Origin: RYN-122 sp963761655
Lineage (GTDB): Bacteria > Actinomycetota > Actinomycetes > Mycobacteriales > SCTD01
DNA length: 64,000 bases
Direction: 5' to 3'
Assembly (NCBI GenBank): GCA_963761655.1
Contig: CAVXHI010000011.1
Coordinates: 248,001-312,000 of the forward strand
Shown piece after piece: positions 16,577 to 25,816 of this stretch (positions are counted from its first letter, which is position 1; every line of letters begins with the position of its first letter). The notes below the pieces were generated by a model. The model was not told where the DNA came from, searched no databases, and saw nothing but the letters and a program-made list of their open reading frames with translations. The translations under genes were made by a program, and so were the position numbers.

Positions 16577-17740
16577 GTGACCGTGCCGTCACGCACCCGC
16601 GTCAGCGACCCGGCAAGCACCCGGCCGCCCTCAGGGCGCGCGCGCTCGGCCGGACCCGTGCAGCGGCTGGCCGACGCGCTCGACCAGCTGGCCTCCGCAG
16701 CGGGCGCGGGCTGCCTGCTCAGCGGGCCGGACGGCAGGCTCGTGGCCCACCGCCTGGTCGAGGACTGCCCGGGGCTCACCGACCACATCCTGTCGGGTCA
16801 GACGAGCTCTCTGCACGCACGCCTGACCCGACGGCGCACCGCGGGCCTGCTCGCCGGGGCGCCCGTCTTCGAGGGAGTCCTCTGCGGGCAGCCCGCCGCC
16901 GTGATCAACCCCCGGTACGACGGCCGGGAGCTGGGTGAGCTCTGGCTGCTGCTCGCGCAGGACCGCACGCTGAGCCTGGACGTCCTGGCCGACCCGGTCG
17001 AACGACTGGTGGACGCGCTGCTGGGCGCTGACACCGCGGCCGACCCGGACGCCGCTCTCCTCGACGGCTCGCCGCTCCCTCCGCAGCTGGCCGACGCAGA
17101 CCGGTTCTGGGTGTGTCGCCTCGTCACGGCGGCTCGCCTCGCCAGCGTCGTCGGCGCTGTCCCGGCGTCGGGGCGCGACCTCCACACTCTTGCGATCCGC
17201 TCCGGCGACCAGCTCTACCTGCTGGTCGCCGCCTCAGCCGCCCTCGACGACGACACCGTCACCCGTCGGCTGGAAGCGCTGCGCGAGCAGACCGCGGCTC
17301 GGCTGCGCCAGCCTCTGGCGCTCGCCGTCTCCCACGTCGCGGGCGCGGACGGCTTGCGGCTGGCCAGACGGCAGGCCGACGCCGTCGCCGCCGTGACGCG
17401 GCCGAGCGAGGTCTGCGTGCTGCCCTCCGTCCGCAGTCGGCTCGTCGCACACCACCTCGCCGGCGCACTGCAGGCGATGCCGGACGCCGGCCCTGACCCG
17501 CTCGCGCAGTTGCGCCGGCGTGACGCGCGCACCGGGGGCGACCTGCTGCTGACGCTGAGGACCTGGCTCTCCGAGTGTTGCGAGACCTCCGCCTCAGCCA
17601 GGCGCCTCGACATCCACCCCAACACGCTGCGCAACCGGCTGCAGCAGATCGAGCTCGCTACCGGCCTCGCGGTCCGACGTGACATGGACGCGCGACTCGA
17701 GCTCCACCTCCTGCTGCAGCCCGCGGCACCACGCGACTGA
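16577..17740 (+). CDS. PucR/CdaR-like regulator (module copy 1)
   Basis: This 387-residue protein ends in the PucR-type helix-turn-helix. The TLRTWLSECCETSASARRL stretch near residues 325-345 is followed by DIHPNTLRNRLQQIE. The N-terminal part (about 25-130) resembles a small sensor domain (GAGCLLSGPDGRLVAHRL), and the middle is a CdaR-like domain. The GTG at 16577 has AGGAGG about 6 bases upstream. It lies directly behind the binding lipoprotein gene. The same pair recurs at 21994-24689, so the regulator and lipoprotein form a conserved module. It probably controls local genes in response to a compound linked to the lipoprotein ligand; this is inferred. Confidence 0.85.
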   Translation: MTVPSRTRVSDPASTRPPSGRARSAGPVQRLADALDQLASAAGAGCLLSGPDGRLVAHRLVEDCPGLTDHILSGQTSSLHARLTRRRTAGLLAGAPVFEGVLCGQPAAVINPRYDGRELGELWLLLAQDRTLSLDVLADPVERLVDALLGADTAADPDAALLDGSPLPPQLADADRFWVCRLVTAARLASVVGAVPASGRDLHTLAIRSGDQLYLLVAASAALDDDTVTRRLEALREQTAARLRQPLALAVSHVAGADGLRLARRQADAVAAVTRPSEVCVLPSVRSRLVAHHLAGALQAMPDAGPDPLAQLRRRDARTGGDLLLTLRTWLSECCETSASARRLDIHPNTLRNRLQQIELATGLAVRRDMDARLELHLLLQPAAPRD

Positions 17741-18213
17741 TCCGCAGGGAGACGTGGTCGTCCACCGCGCTCCTGCCCGCAGCACTCCGACCCAGAGACG
17801 GGTCAGCAGGAGCCGAGACCAGCTGCCCAGTCCGTCACGCACGTCCAGCGGCCGCCTGCCGCGACTCCACCCCAGACGGCCGCGGCTCCCCCCTCCGTGT
17901 GGACCAGCACCAGTCCGCACGGCTCGCCACCCTGCGGTACCTCCTCGCTCCACCCTGGGTCATCGGGTCCGGCATTCGCGACCCTGTCGGCGCACCGGGC
18001 CGACCAGGACCCCTCTCCGGTGGAGGGCGGGTCGTGTCGGCGTGTCTGCTCACGGCTTGCTCACGGCCGTCCCGCCTCTGCACGGACGCAGCGCGGCGCT
18101 CGAACTGACACGCGGTGACCGATCTGCACGGACCAGGTCTGGCTGGCCGTCTGAGCGACCCTCGAGGACCGGCGGCCGTCGCGAGGCCCGCCCGCGGGAC
18201 TGCCCACGGCGTG
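17741..18213. other. Gene-free stretch of 473 bp between convergent genes
   Basis: I see no credible coding frame. The one notable element is TGCTCACGGCTTGCTCACGG at 18047-18066. It closely resembles the repeat at 6186-6206 next to the tRNA-Lys fragment. Confidence 0.5.
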
Positions 18214-19927
18214 TCAGCGGCAGCCCGACGATGCCTGCAGCTCCGGGAACTGGTCGTCGCGCCACTCCCCGGGCTGGCTCTGCTCGGCGAGCTCCTCCTC
18301 GCGGCCACGGAGCTCGACACGGCGGATCTTGCCGCTGATGGTCTTGGGCAGCTCGGCGAACTCGAGCCGGCGCACCCGCTGGAAGGGGGCGAGCCGCTCG
18401 CGGGCGAAGCGCAGGATGTCGAGCGCTGTCGCGCGGTCCGGCTCGTGTCCTGCAGCCAGGGTGATGTACGCCTTGGGCACCGCGAGCCGGACGGGGTCGG
18501 GGGCTGGCACGACCGCTGCTTCTGCGACGGCGGGGTGCTCGATGAGGACGCTCTCGAGCTCGAAGGGGCTGATCTTGTAGTCGCTGGCCTTGAACACGTC
18601 GTCGGTCCGGCCGATGTAGGTGATGTACCCGTCTTCGTCGATGCTCGCGACGTCACCGGTGTGGTAGTAGCCGCCGGCCATGGCCTCGTCGTTGCGGACC
18701 GGGTCGCCGAGGTAGCCCGTCATCAGCGGCAGCGGTCGCTCGGACAGGTCCAGGCACAGCTCGCCCTCACCAGGGGCCTGCACCCGGCTGCCGCTGAGCG
18801 GGTCGACGAGCGCGACGGGGATGCCCGGCAGCGGGCGACCCATCGAGCCGGGCTTGACCAGTGAGCCGGTGGTGTTGGCCACGGCGGCGGTCATCTCGGT
18901 CTGCCCGAACCCGTCGCGAAGGGTCAGTCCCCAGTGCTCCTGCACCTGCGCGATGACCTCGGGGTTCAGCGGTTCCCCCGCACCGAGCGCCTCGCGCAGC
19001 GCCGCGGGGCGCTCGCCGAGCTCGGACTGGATGAGCATCCGCCACACCGTGGGCGGGGCGCAGAAGGTGCTGACGCCCTCCTCGCGGAGCTTGCCGAGCA
19101 CGGCCGAGGCGTCGAACCGCGCGTAGTTGTAGAGGAAGACGGTCGCCTCGGCGATGAACGGGGCGAAGAAGCACGACCAGGCGTGCTTGGCCCACCCCGG
19201 CGAACTGATGTTCAGGTGCACGTCGCCGGGCTGCAGGCCGATCCAGTACATCGTGCTCAGGTGACCGACGGGGTAGGAGACCTGCGTGTGCTCGACGAGC
19301 TTGGGGCGGCTCGTCGTCCCGCTGGTGAAGTAGAACAGCAGCGGGTCGCCGGGCAGCGTGCCCGGGTGCGGCAGCGCGTCGTCGGTGCTCTCGGCGCGCC
19401 GCGGCGATGTCGGTCCAGCCGGGCGCCGCGCCGACGGACAGCCGGGTCCAGGACCCGGGCACGCCGACGAACTTCTCCGTGTCGGCGGCGTTGCAGAGGA
19501 CATGGGCGGCGTCAGCGCGCTGCATCCGGTCGATCAGGTCGTCGGTGCCCACGGCGGTCGTCGTCGGCATGACGACGGCGCCGAGCTTCATCACGGCGAG
19601 CATCGACTCCCACAGCTCGACCTGGTTGCCGAGCATCACCACGACACGGTCGCCCTTCCGGACGCCCTGCTCCCCGAGCCACCGGGCGAGGCGGTTGGAG
19701 CGCCGGCGCAGCTCGTCGTAGCTGAACCGCGAGGTGCTGCCGTCCTGCTCGGCAAGCACCAGCGCGGGACGGTCCTGGCCCTCCGCGACGACGTCGAACC
19801 AGTCGGTGGCCCAGTTCCAGGTACCCGTCATCTGCGGCCAGGTGAAGTCCTGCACGGCCCGCTCGTGCTCACCGCGCAGCGACAGCAGCAGGTCACGGGC
19901 GGCGCGGTAGGCGTCGTGGTTCGTCAT
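18214..19927 (-). pseudogene. AMP-binding acyl-CoA ligase, one frameshift
   Basis: This gene would encode a medium-chain-type acyl-CoA synthetase of about 570 residues, which activates carboxylic acids via an acyl-AMP. The N-terminal part (MTNHDAYRAARDLL to GAAPGWTDIAAA) is in one frame. From about 19395 the second frame carries the P-loop-like YFTSGTTSRPK, DGFGQTEMT, the YIGRTDDVFKASDYKISPFE core and the catalytic Lys region KTISGKIRR. The span of 1,714 bp is not a multiple of three, and an indel in GGCGCGCCG near 19391-19400 explains it. Apart from that the gene is complete. It follows a LacI regulator on the same strand and lies near two esterase genes, so it may activate the acid they release. 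Confidence 0.86.
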
Positions 19928-19997
19928 GGGCGTGTCCTGGGGGTCGGCGGACGGAGGAGGTGGAGACGCAGGAGGGCAGCGCGTCGGGGAGCAGGGC

Positions 19998-20990
19998 CTA
20001 GCTGGACGCGCGCACGACGAGGCGGTGTCCTGGCAGCGGGAGCGCCGGCGGTGGGCCCCCGCCGTGGACGACCCGGGCGACGGCGGTCGCGACGCCCTTG
20101 GCGTACTCGTCGTAGTCGGCTCGGATGCTGGTCAGTGCCGGGGTGACGATGCTGGCCATGGGGATGTCGTCGACGCCGATGACCCGCACGCGGTCAGGGA
20201 CGCTGACACCGGCCTGCTGCAGGGCGGAGAGCACGGCGATCGCGTGCTCGTCGTCGAACGTCGCTACCCCGTCGGGCAGCTCGCCGGCCCTCCAGCGGGC
20301 GACGACGGCCTGCGCGTCGTCGGAGGTCAGCGGCATCCGCACCACCGAGAGCGAGGCTCCGTGCTGCTCGGCGAGCTGCCGCTGGCGACGGACCAGGCGC
20401 TGGAACGCCTGGGGGTCGCCGGGTGGGCGTGGTGGCAGGACGAGGGCGATCCGCGTGCAGCCCTGCTCGAGGAGGTGCAGCAGCTGCGTCTCCCGGACCA
20501 CGCGGACGTAGGTGTCGCTGGAGCTCTCCTGCGCGTCGCTCCCGGTGAAGGCTGCGGACATCACCGGGACCCCGTGGCGGCGCAGGCCGGGCAGGACAGG
20601 GTCGTCGTGACGCAGCACGAGGTCGATGACCGCACAAGGCGCGAGCCGGAGCCAGGCGTCGAGCTGCTCGTCGCAGTCGGCGTAGACGGTGTGGTCCGGC
20701 ACCAGGGACAGGCCCTCGTCGGCCAGAGCCCGGCTGCAGGTCTCGACCAGCTGCATGACGACGTGGCTGCGCGCAAGCCCCGGCAGCGGGAACAGGACTG
20801 ACAGCCCCTTGCCGCTGCGCAGGCTGCGGGCGGCGGCGCTCGGCCGGTAGCCGAGGTCGCGGGCGGTCCGCTGGACGAGGTCCCGGGTCGTGGCAGAGAT
20901 GGTCTGTCCGGGTGTCCGGTTGAGGACGTAGCTGACGGTGGCGCGGCTGACGCCAGCAGCCTCGGCGACCTGTGCGCTGGTGACGGTCAT
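19998..20990 (-). CDS. LacI-family transcriptional regulator
   Basis: This 330-residue repressor has the LacI helix-turn-helix at residues about 5-27 (AEAAGVSRATVSYVLN) and hinge helix (PSAAARSLRSGK) near 52-62. A type-1 periplasmic-binding effector domain fills the rest, ending in the IRADYDEYAKGV region. It lies 70 bp upstream of the acyl-CoA ligase on the same strand. An 80-bp region separates it from the divergent esterase operon, so it can control both. A possible half-palindrome GTGAAGCACGTCAC lies at 21045-21058, but I cannot define the operator with confidence. Confidence 0.93.
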   Translation of the reverse strand: MTVTSAQVAEAAGVSRATVSYVLNRTPGQTISATTRDLVQRTARDLGYRPSAAARSLRSGKGLSVLFPLPGLARSHVVMQLVETCSRALADEGLSLVPDHTVYADCDEQLDAWLRLAPCAVIDLVLRHDDPVLPGLRRHGVPVMSAAFTGSDAQESSSDTYVRVVRETQLLHLLEQGCTRIALVLPPRPPGDPQAFQRLVRRQRQLAEQHGASLSVVRMPLTSDDAQAVVARWRAGELPDGVATFDDEHAIAVLSALQQAGVSVPDRVRVIGVDDIPMASIVTPALTSIRADYDEYAKGVATAVARVVHGGGPPPALPLPGHRLVVRASS

Positions 20991-21070
20991 GCAACACCCC
21001 CTGGACGAGACCCTGCTCTCGGTCTACCTTGCTGACACGAGTAAGTGAAGCACGTCACCGAGGAGTCGTC

Positions 21071-21997
21071 ATGGATCCACTGCCCGAGTTCGCCCCGCTG
21101 CTGGAGGCGGCACGCACGGCTCCAGCCCTGGACCTGACCGGTCCCGTGGTCCCGCTCCGTGCTGCTGCTGACGCGGGCGTGGTCGGCATGGCGGGCATGG
21201 TGCGCGACGCCGGCCCGCTGCACGAGGTCGCCGATCTCGAGGTCGACGGGGTCCCGGTGCGGGTCTACCGCCCGACGCCCGCCGCGGCGGGCGTGCACGT
21301 GCACCTGCACGGCGGGGGCTGGTGGATGGGCAGCCTGGAGACCGTCGACCCGATGGCGCGCGAGCTCGCGGTGGCCAGCGGTCTCGTGGTGGTGAGCGTC
21401 GGGTACCGACTGGCGCCCGAGACGCCGTTCCCCGGAGCTCTGGAGGACGTGTACCGCGTCCTGCTCTGGGTCAGCGAGACGCTCGCCCCGCGGTCCCTGT
21501 CGGTCGGGGGTGAGAGCGCCGGCGCCAACCTCGCCGCCGCCGTCACGCTCATGGCCCGCGAGCGAGGCGGACCGCGGCTCGACGCCCAGTGGCTGGACGT
21601 CCCCGCGGTCGACCTGAGCCTGCCCGAGACCCCGAGTGTCGCGGCGTACGGCACGGGGTTCGGCCTGGACGTCGAGCCGGTCCGCACGATCCGGGACTGG
21701 TACGTCGGCACGGCTGACGTCCGCCACCCGTGGGTGTCGCCGATGTTCGCCGACCTGGAGGGCCTGCCTCCCGCGGTGGTGACGGTGAACGGGCTGGACC
21801 CGCTCCGTGACCAGGGCGAGGCGTACGCCGCCGCGCTGCGGACTGCCGGGGTCGAGGTCGACCTCAGCGTCTGGGACGGGCACCTGCACGGCACGACCTG
21901 GCTGACCGGGGCGACAGCCTCCGCCGGCGACTGGCACGCCCACGCCGTCTCGGCCCTGGTCGGACTGCACCAGGTGTCTCGGACGGTGGCCGCATGA
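21071..21997 (+). CDS. HSL-family alpha/beta hydrolase (esterase)
   Basis: This 308-residue cytoplasmic carboxylesterase belongs to the hormone-sensitive-lipase group. It has the oxyanion motif HLHGGGWWMG near residue 80 and the nucleophile in GGESAGANLAAA near 150. The acid lies in NGLDPLRDQGE near 248, and the catalytic His is in DGHLHGTTW near 280. The ATG at 21071 is preceded by GAGGAG 5-6 bases upstream; an upstream in-frame start at 21029 is not needed. Its stop overlaps the ATG of the second binding lipoprotein (ATGA). Divergent from LacI. Probably cleaves the ester compound captured or sensed by this locus. Confidence 0.92.
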   Translation: MDPLPEFAPLLEAARTAPALDLTGPVVPLRAAADAGVVGMAGMVRDAGPLHEVADLEVDGVPVRVYRPTPAAAGVHVHLHGGGWWMGSLETVDPMARELAVASGLVVVSVGYRLAPETPFPGALEDVYRVLLWVSETLAPRSLSVGGESAGANLAAAVTLMARERGGPRLDAQWLDVPAVDLSLPETPSVAAYGTGFGLDVEPVRTIRDWYVGTADVRHPWVSPMFADLEGLPPAVVTVNGLDPLRDQGEAYAAALRTAGVEVDLSVWDGHLHGTTWLTGATASAGDWHAHAVSALVGLHQVSRTVAA

Positions 21998-23544
21998 ACA
22001 CCACGGTCCGGTCGGCAGCAGGGCCTGCGCTCGCGCTGGCTCTCGCGCTGGCGCTCAGCGCGTGCGGCTCCACGGTGCAGCAGCAGTCCCTGCAGCCGGG
22101 CGGGGCCGGCGTCGACCAGGGGCTGGGCGGCAGCGCGGTGCAGGGAGGGGTCGCTGCTCCGCTCGCCGGCGACGCCGGTCCCGGGGCCGCTGTCGACGGG
22201 TCGACGGACACGACGGGCGGCGCGCCCGTGACCGGGTCTGCCGCACAGGGCCCCGGTACCAGCGGCGGGACCTCGCGGGGCGTGCCACGACAGGGTGCCT
22301 CGACCGGCAGCGCCGCTCCGAGTGCCGGCGAGGCTCCGGCCACCGGGCCCCGCGTCACCTCGCCTGTGAAGATCGGCTTCCTCAACACCAAGGTCGGCAA
22401 CGCCGGTGCGGCCGGCCTGAACACCGGCGAGACCGTCAGCCCCGCCACCGTCTTCAAGGCCCTCGTGAAGGGCGTCAACGCCAAGGGCGGACTCTCCGGC
22501 CGCAGAGTCGTCCCGGTGACCGCCGACACCGACACGGCCAGCGGCGACTGGAACACCGACTACTCCGCCGCCTGCCAGAAGATGACCCGCGACGACCCGG
22601 TGTCGGTGATCGTCGGCTACAGCTTCACCTTCCTCGACTCCTTCGAGGCCTGCCTGGCCAAGGCCGGGGTCCCGCACCTGTCCGGCGGCTACAGCCTGGG
22701 CGACGAGAAGGTGCTGCGCGACTACCCGGGTCTGGTCGCCACCAACGCCCCCACCGCCGACCGCCGGTTCCGGCTCCAGGCCGAGGGCGCCGTGCGCGAG
22801 GGGTACCTCACCAGGGCGAACAAGCTCGGCGTCGTCGTCGACGGGTGCGCCAGCAGCCTGCGCGCCCTGAAGAACGGGCTCGACCCCTACCTCGCCTCGG
22901 TCGGCCTCAAAGAGGAGTCGCGGGTCCAGTTCAACTGCCCCTCAGGAGCGGGCGACGTCGGCACCGCTGCTTCCCAGGTGCAGGCGGCCGTCCTGCGCTT
23001 CCGTCAGCTCGGGGTGGACCGCGTCTTCATCGAGGGCATCCCCATCGTGCTGTTCGCCCAGGCGGCGGAGTCCCAGGGCTACCGGCCCGGCTACGTCGTC
23101 ACCTCGACCAGCAACGGCACCAGCCTGGAGCCGAACATGCCCGAGGAGCAGCTGGTCAACGTGCACGGCTACGGCTGGATGCCGCACATGGACGTCACGC
23201 GGACGAAGCAGCCGGCACAGACCGGCGCGCAGAAGACCTGCCTGTCGCTGCTCAAGACGGGCGGTGTGGTCCCGACGGGCTTCAACGACTTCCTCCAGGC
23301 CTACGCCGCGTGCGACGGCCTGTTCCTCTACGGCGCAGCCCTCGAGCGGACCGGCGGGCGCACCGAGGCCGCGGCCGTCCTGTCGGCGATCAGCGCGCTC
23401 GGCACCAGCCAGCCCGGCTCGGGCCTCTACGAGGGCCGCAGCGACTACCGCCGACGCAACGCCCCCGCCGTCTACCGGCCGTGGCGCTACGGCACGGACT
23501 GCAGCTGCTTCGCCTACTCCGGCCCGTCGCAGCCGATGCCGTGA
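21994..23544 (+). CDS. Type-1 periplasmic-binding lipoprotein (paralogue 2)
   Basis: This 516-residue lipoprotein has a signal peptide with lipobox LSAC (Cys24) followed by GSTVQQQ. A Gly/Ala/Thr-rich linker runs to about residue 115, and a branched-chain-amino-acid-type binding domain begins at PVKIGFLNTKVG. The family C-terminal motif CSCFAY lies 10 residues before the end. It is more divergent from paralogues 1 and 3 than those are from each other. It is coupled at both ends: its ATG overlaps the esterase stop, and its TGA overlaps the GTG of the PucR-like gene. There is no transporter gene in the neighbourhood. It may feed a distant permease or act as a surface ligand sensor. Confidence 0.85.
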   Translation: MNTTVRSAAGPALALALALALSACGSTVQQQSLQPGGAGVDQGLGGSAVQGGVAAPLAGDAGPGAAVDGSTDTTGGAPVTGSAAQGPGTSGGTSRGVPRQGASTGSAAPSAGEAPATGPRVTSPVKIGFLNTKVGNAGAAGLNTGETVSPATVFKALVKGVNAKGGLSGRRVVPVTADTDTASGDWNTDYSAACQKMTRDDPVSVIVGYSFTFLDSFEACLAKAGVPHLSGGYSLGDEKVLRDYPGLVATNAPTADRRFRLQAEGAVREGYLTRANKLGVVVDGCASSLRALKNGLDPYLASVGLKEESRVQFNCPSGAGDVGTAASQVQAAVLRFRQLGVDRVFIEGIPIVLFAQAAESQGYRPGYVVTSTSNGTSLEPNMPEEQLVNVHGYGWMPHMDVTRTKQPAQTGAQKTCLSLLKTGGVVPTGFNDFLQAYAACDGLFLYGAALERTGGRTEAAAVLSAISALGTSQPGSGLYEGRSDYRRRNAPAVYRPWRYGTDCSCFAYSGPSQPMP

Positions 23545-24689
23545 CCACGGCAGCCACAGGGTTCGACGCCGCCGACCGGCCGGAGCAGGGGCCTGCGAGT
23601 CGCCTCGCTGACTGCCTCGACCAGCTCGCCGTGCTCGCAGGAGCCGGGTGCCTGCTCAGCGACCCCGACGGACGCCTCGTCGCGCACCGCCTGCGCCGGT
23701 CGGCCCCTGTGTGGGAGCGGGCCGTGCTCAGCGGCGACCTGACCACCTTGCGACGTGGGCTCGAGCGGAGACGGACAACGGGCCTGCTGCTCGGCGGCCC
23801 CGTCCTCGAGGGCTGGACCGGCGGTCAGCGGGTCGCCCTCGTCTCCCTGCGCCACGGCAGCGACCCGCTCTGCGACGTGTGGCTGCTGGTCGACGCCGAC
23901 GTCGACCTGCCGCTCGCGCAGGTGGGGAAGCACTTGCAGCTGCTGACCGACGTCCTGCTCGGGATCGACGTCGCTCCTGACCCGCTCGCCGCTGTGCTCG
24001 ACGGCGGGCCGCTGCCGTCCCGCCTCGGTGCAGCCTCGCGCTTCTGGGTCGGCCGACTGCTCGGCGACGTCCCCACCTCCACCCTGCTCGGCGCTGCAGC
24101 CGGCCCGACCACCGGAGCCGACGTCGTGCCCGTCCGGCGGGGCAACGCCGTGTACCTGCTCGCCTGCTCCACAGACGAGGCCGACGTACGGGCGCTCGCA
24201 GGGCTCGAGCAGGTCCGGCACGAGGCGGCCAGGCGGCTCCGCCGGCCTGTCGGACTCGCTCTGTCGAGAGCCTGCCCGGCCGACGGGCTCCTTCGCGCGC
24301 GCTTGCAGGCAGACAGCATCGCCACCGTCGCGGACCCCGACCGCCTCACGCACCTCGCCGAGGTGCGGAGCACGCTCGTGCTCCAGCACCTGACCCGAGC
24401 ACTGGACCAGCTTCCCGTGCTGGGGCCGAACCCGGTCACCGAGCTCGCAGAACGCGACGCCGACAGGGGCACCGACCTGCTGCACACCCTCCGGACGTGG
24501 GTGGCGGAGTGCTTCGAGACGCAGGCCGCGGCGCAGCGCCTCGACGTCCACTCGAACACCCTGCGCTACCGGCTCCAGCGCATCGAGGAGATCACCGGCC
24601 TGGCCGTACGCCACGACGGCGCAGCCCGGCTGGAGCTGCACCTGCGCCTGCTCGAGCACGACGCAGGGACGTGTCGGGCTGGCAGGTGA
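23541..24689 (+). CDS. PucR/CdaR-like regulator (module copy 2)
   Basis: This 382-residue regulator is a clear paralogue of the one at 16577. It shares the N-terminal block GAGCLLSDPDGRLVAHRLRR, a middle CdaR-like domain, and the C-terminal PucR helix-turn-helix (SNTLRYRLQRIEEITGLAVR). The GTG overlaps the lipoprotein stop as GTGA, so lipoprotein and regulator are made together. An esterase gene follows after 87 bp. The repeat of this pairing argues for a functional lipoprotein-regulator unit. The inducer is unknown. Confidence 0.85.
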   Translation: MTTAATGFDAADRPEQGPASRLADCLDQLAVLAGAGCLLSDPDGRLVAHRLRRSAPVWERAVLSGDLTTLRRGLERRRTTGLLLGGPVLEGWTGGQRVALVSLRHGSDPLCDVWLLVDADVDLPLAQVGKHLQLLTDVLLGIDVAPDPLAAVLDGGPLPSRLGAASRFWVGRLLGDVPTSTLLGAAAGPTTGADVVPVRRGNAVYLLACSTDEADVRALAGLEQVRHEAARRLRRPVGLALSRACPADGLLRARLQADSIATVADPDRLTHLAEVRSTLVLQHLTRALDQLPVLGPNPVTELAERDADRGTDLLHTLRTWVAECFETQAAAQRLDVHSNTLRYRLQRIEEITGLAVRHDGAARLELHLRLLEHDAGTCRAGR

Positions 24690-24776
24690 CCCCGGCGACC
24701 TCCAGCACCCCTGCACGGCCAGACACACACCGACACGCGACCCGCGTGCCATGACTCACCTGCCAAGGAGCCAGAC

Positions 24777-25718
24777 ATGCCCCTGCCCCTCAAGGTGCGC
24801 GCGATCTTCGCGGTCACCGCCTCGCTGACCAAGCTCGGCGTCCTGCCCGGCAACGCCAAGGTCGTCCGACGACCGGTGGCCCAGCGGCTCGCCATGGGCC
24901 CGTCGGCGTCCATGACCGGACCGCGCATCGAGGTCCCGGTGCAGGACCAGCGCATCCCGACGCGGGACGGCGCCGAGATCACCGTCCGGGTCTACAGCCC
25001 GCCCGGGGCCACCGCGCCGCTGCTCTACCTGCACGGCGGCGGCTTCTCCCTCGGCGGCCTCACCTCCTGCGACCACATCTGCCGGCGACTGGCTGTCGAG
25101 GCCGGCGTCGTCGTCGTGTCCGTCGAGTACCGGCTGGCGCCCGAGCACCAGTACCCCGGCCCGCTGCACGACAGCGAGGACGCACTCGACTGGCTGCTGC
25201 AGCAGGGGTGGGACGCCGACCGGCTGCTCCTGGCGGGAGACAGCGCCGGCGGCAACCTCGCAGCAGCCCTCGCGCTCCGGCTGCGCGACCGCGGCACCCC
25301 TGTCGCCGGTCAGCTGCTGCTCTACCCCGCCGTGGACCTGACCGCCTCGGGTGACGGCGTCACCGGCTACCGCGGCCCCGGGTTGTCCTACGAGGACTGC
25401 CGGCTCTGCGCAGAGCTCTACCTCGGCGACGCCGATCCCACCGACCCGTACGCCTCCCCGCTGCACGCACCGGACCTGTCCGGTCTGGCGCCTGCCCTCG
25501 TCGTCACGGTCGAGTACGACCCGCTCCACGACGAAGGCGTCCTGTACGCCCGGCGCCTGAAGGAGGCCGGCGTGCCCACGGCACTGCTGGACGTCCCGGA
25601 CCACGCGCACGGCTCTCTGTCGTTGCCGGTCCTGTTCAGCGGAGTCGACGAGGTCTACCGGCGCATGACCGACTTCCTGCGCGACCCTGCGTCCGTCACC
25701 GCCGGCTCGGGCACCTGA
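24777..25718 (+). CDS. HSL-family alpha/beta hydrolase (second esterase)
   Basis: This 313-residue carboxylesterase has YLHGGGFSLGG near residue 85, the nucleophile motif AGDSAGGNLAAA near 155, and the aspartate in EYDPLHDEG near 250. The catalytic His lies in PDHAHGSLSLP near 280. An AAGGAGCC ribosome site is present just before the ATG. It is the last gene of the plus-strand esterase-lipoprotein-regulator group. It is not a recent duplicate of the esterase at 21071; the two share only family motifs. It probably hydrolyses short-chain esters. Confidence 0.92.
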   Translation: MPLPLKVRAIFAVTASLTKLGVLPGNAKVVRRPVAQRLAMGPSASMTGPRIEVPVQDQRIPTRDGAEITVRVYSPPGATAPLLYLHGGGFSLGGLTSCDHICRRLAVEAGVVVVSVEYRLAPEHQYPGPLHDSEDALDWLLQQGWDADRLLLAGDSAGGNLAAALALRLRDRGTPVAGQLLLYPAVDLTASGDGVTGYRGPGLSYEDCRLCAELYLGDADPTDPYASPLHAPDLSGLAPALVVTVEYDPLHDEGVLYARRLKEAGVPTALLDVPDHAHGSLSLPVLFSGVDEVYRRMTDFLRDPASVTAGSGT

Positions 25719-25723
25719 GCCGG

Positions 25724-25741
25724 CCTCGGCGCCTTCCGAGG
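25724..25741 (+). terminator. Short hairpin after the second esterase
   Basis: CCTCGG (25724-25729) and CCGAGG (25736-25741) flank a six-base loop, starting 6 bases after the stop codon. It lies between convergent genes and may serve both. Confidence 0.45.
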
Positions 25742-25816
25742 TCCGACCCTCCCGCCGCCCGAGGTGAGCCCCCTGTCGAGCCGGACGGGCGACGCAGAGC
25801 CGGCTGCTGTCCGCGG

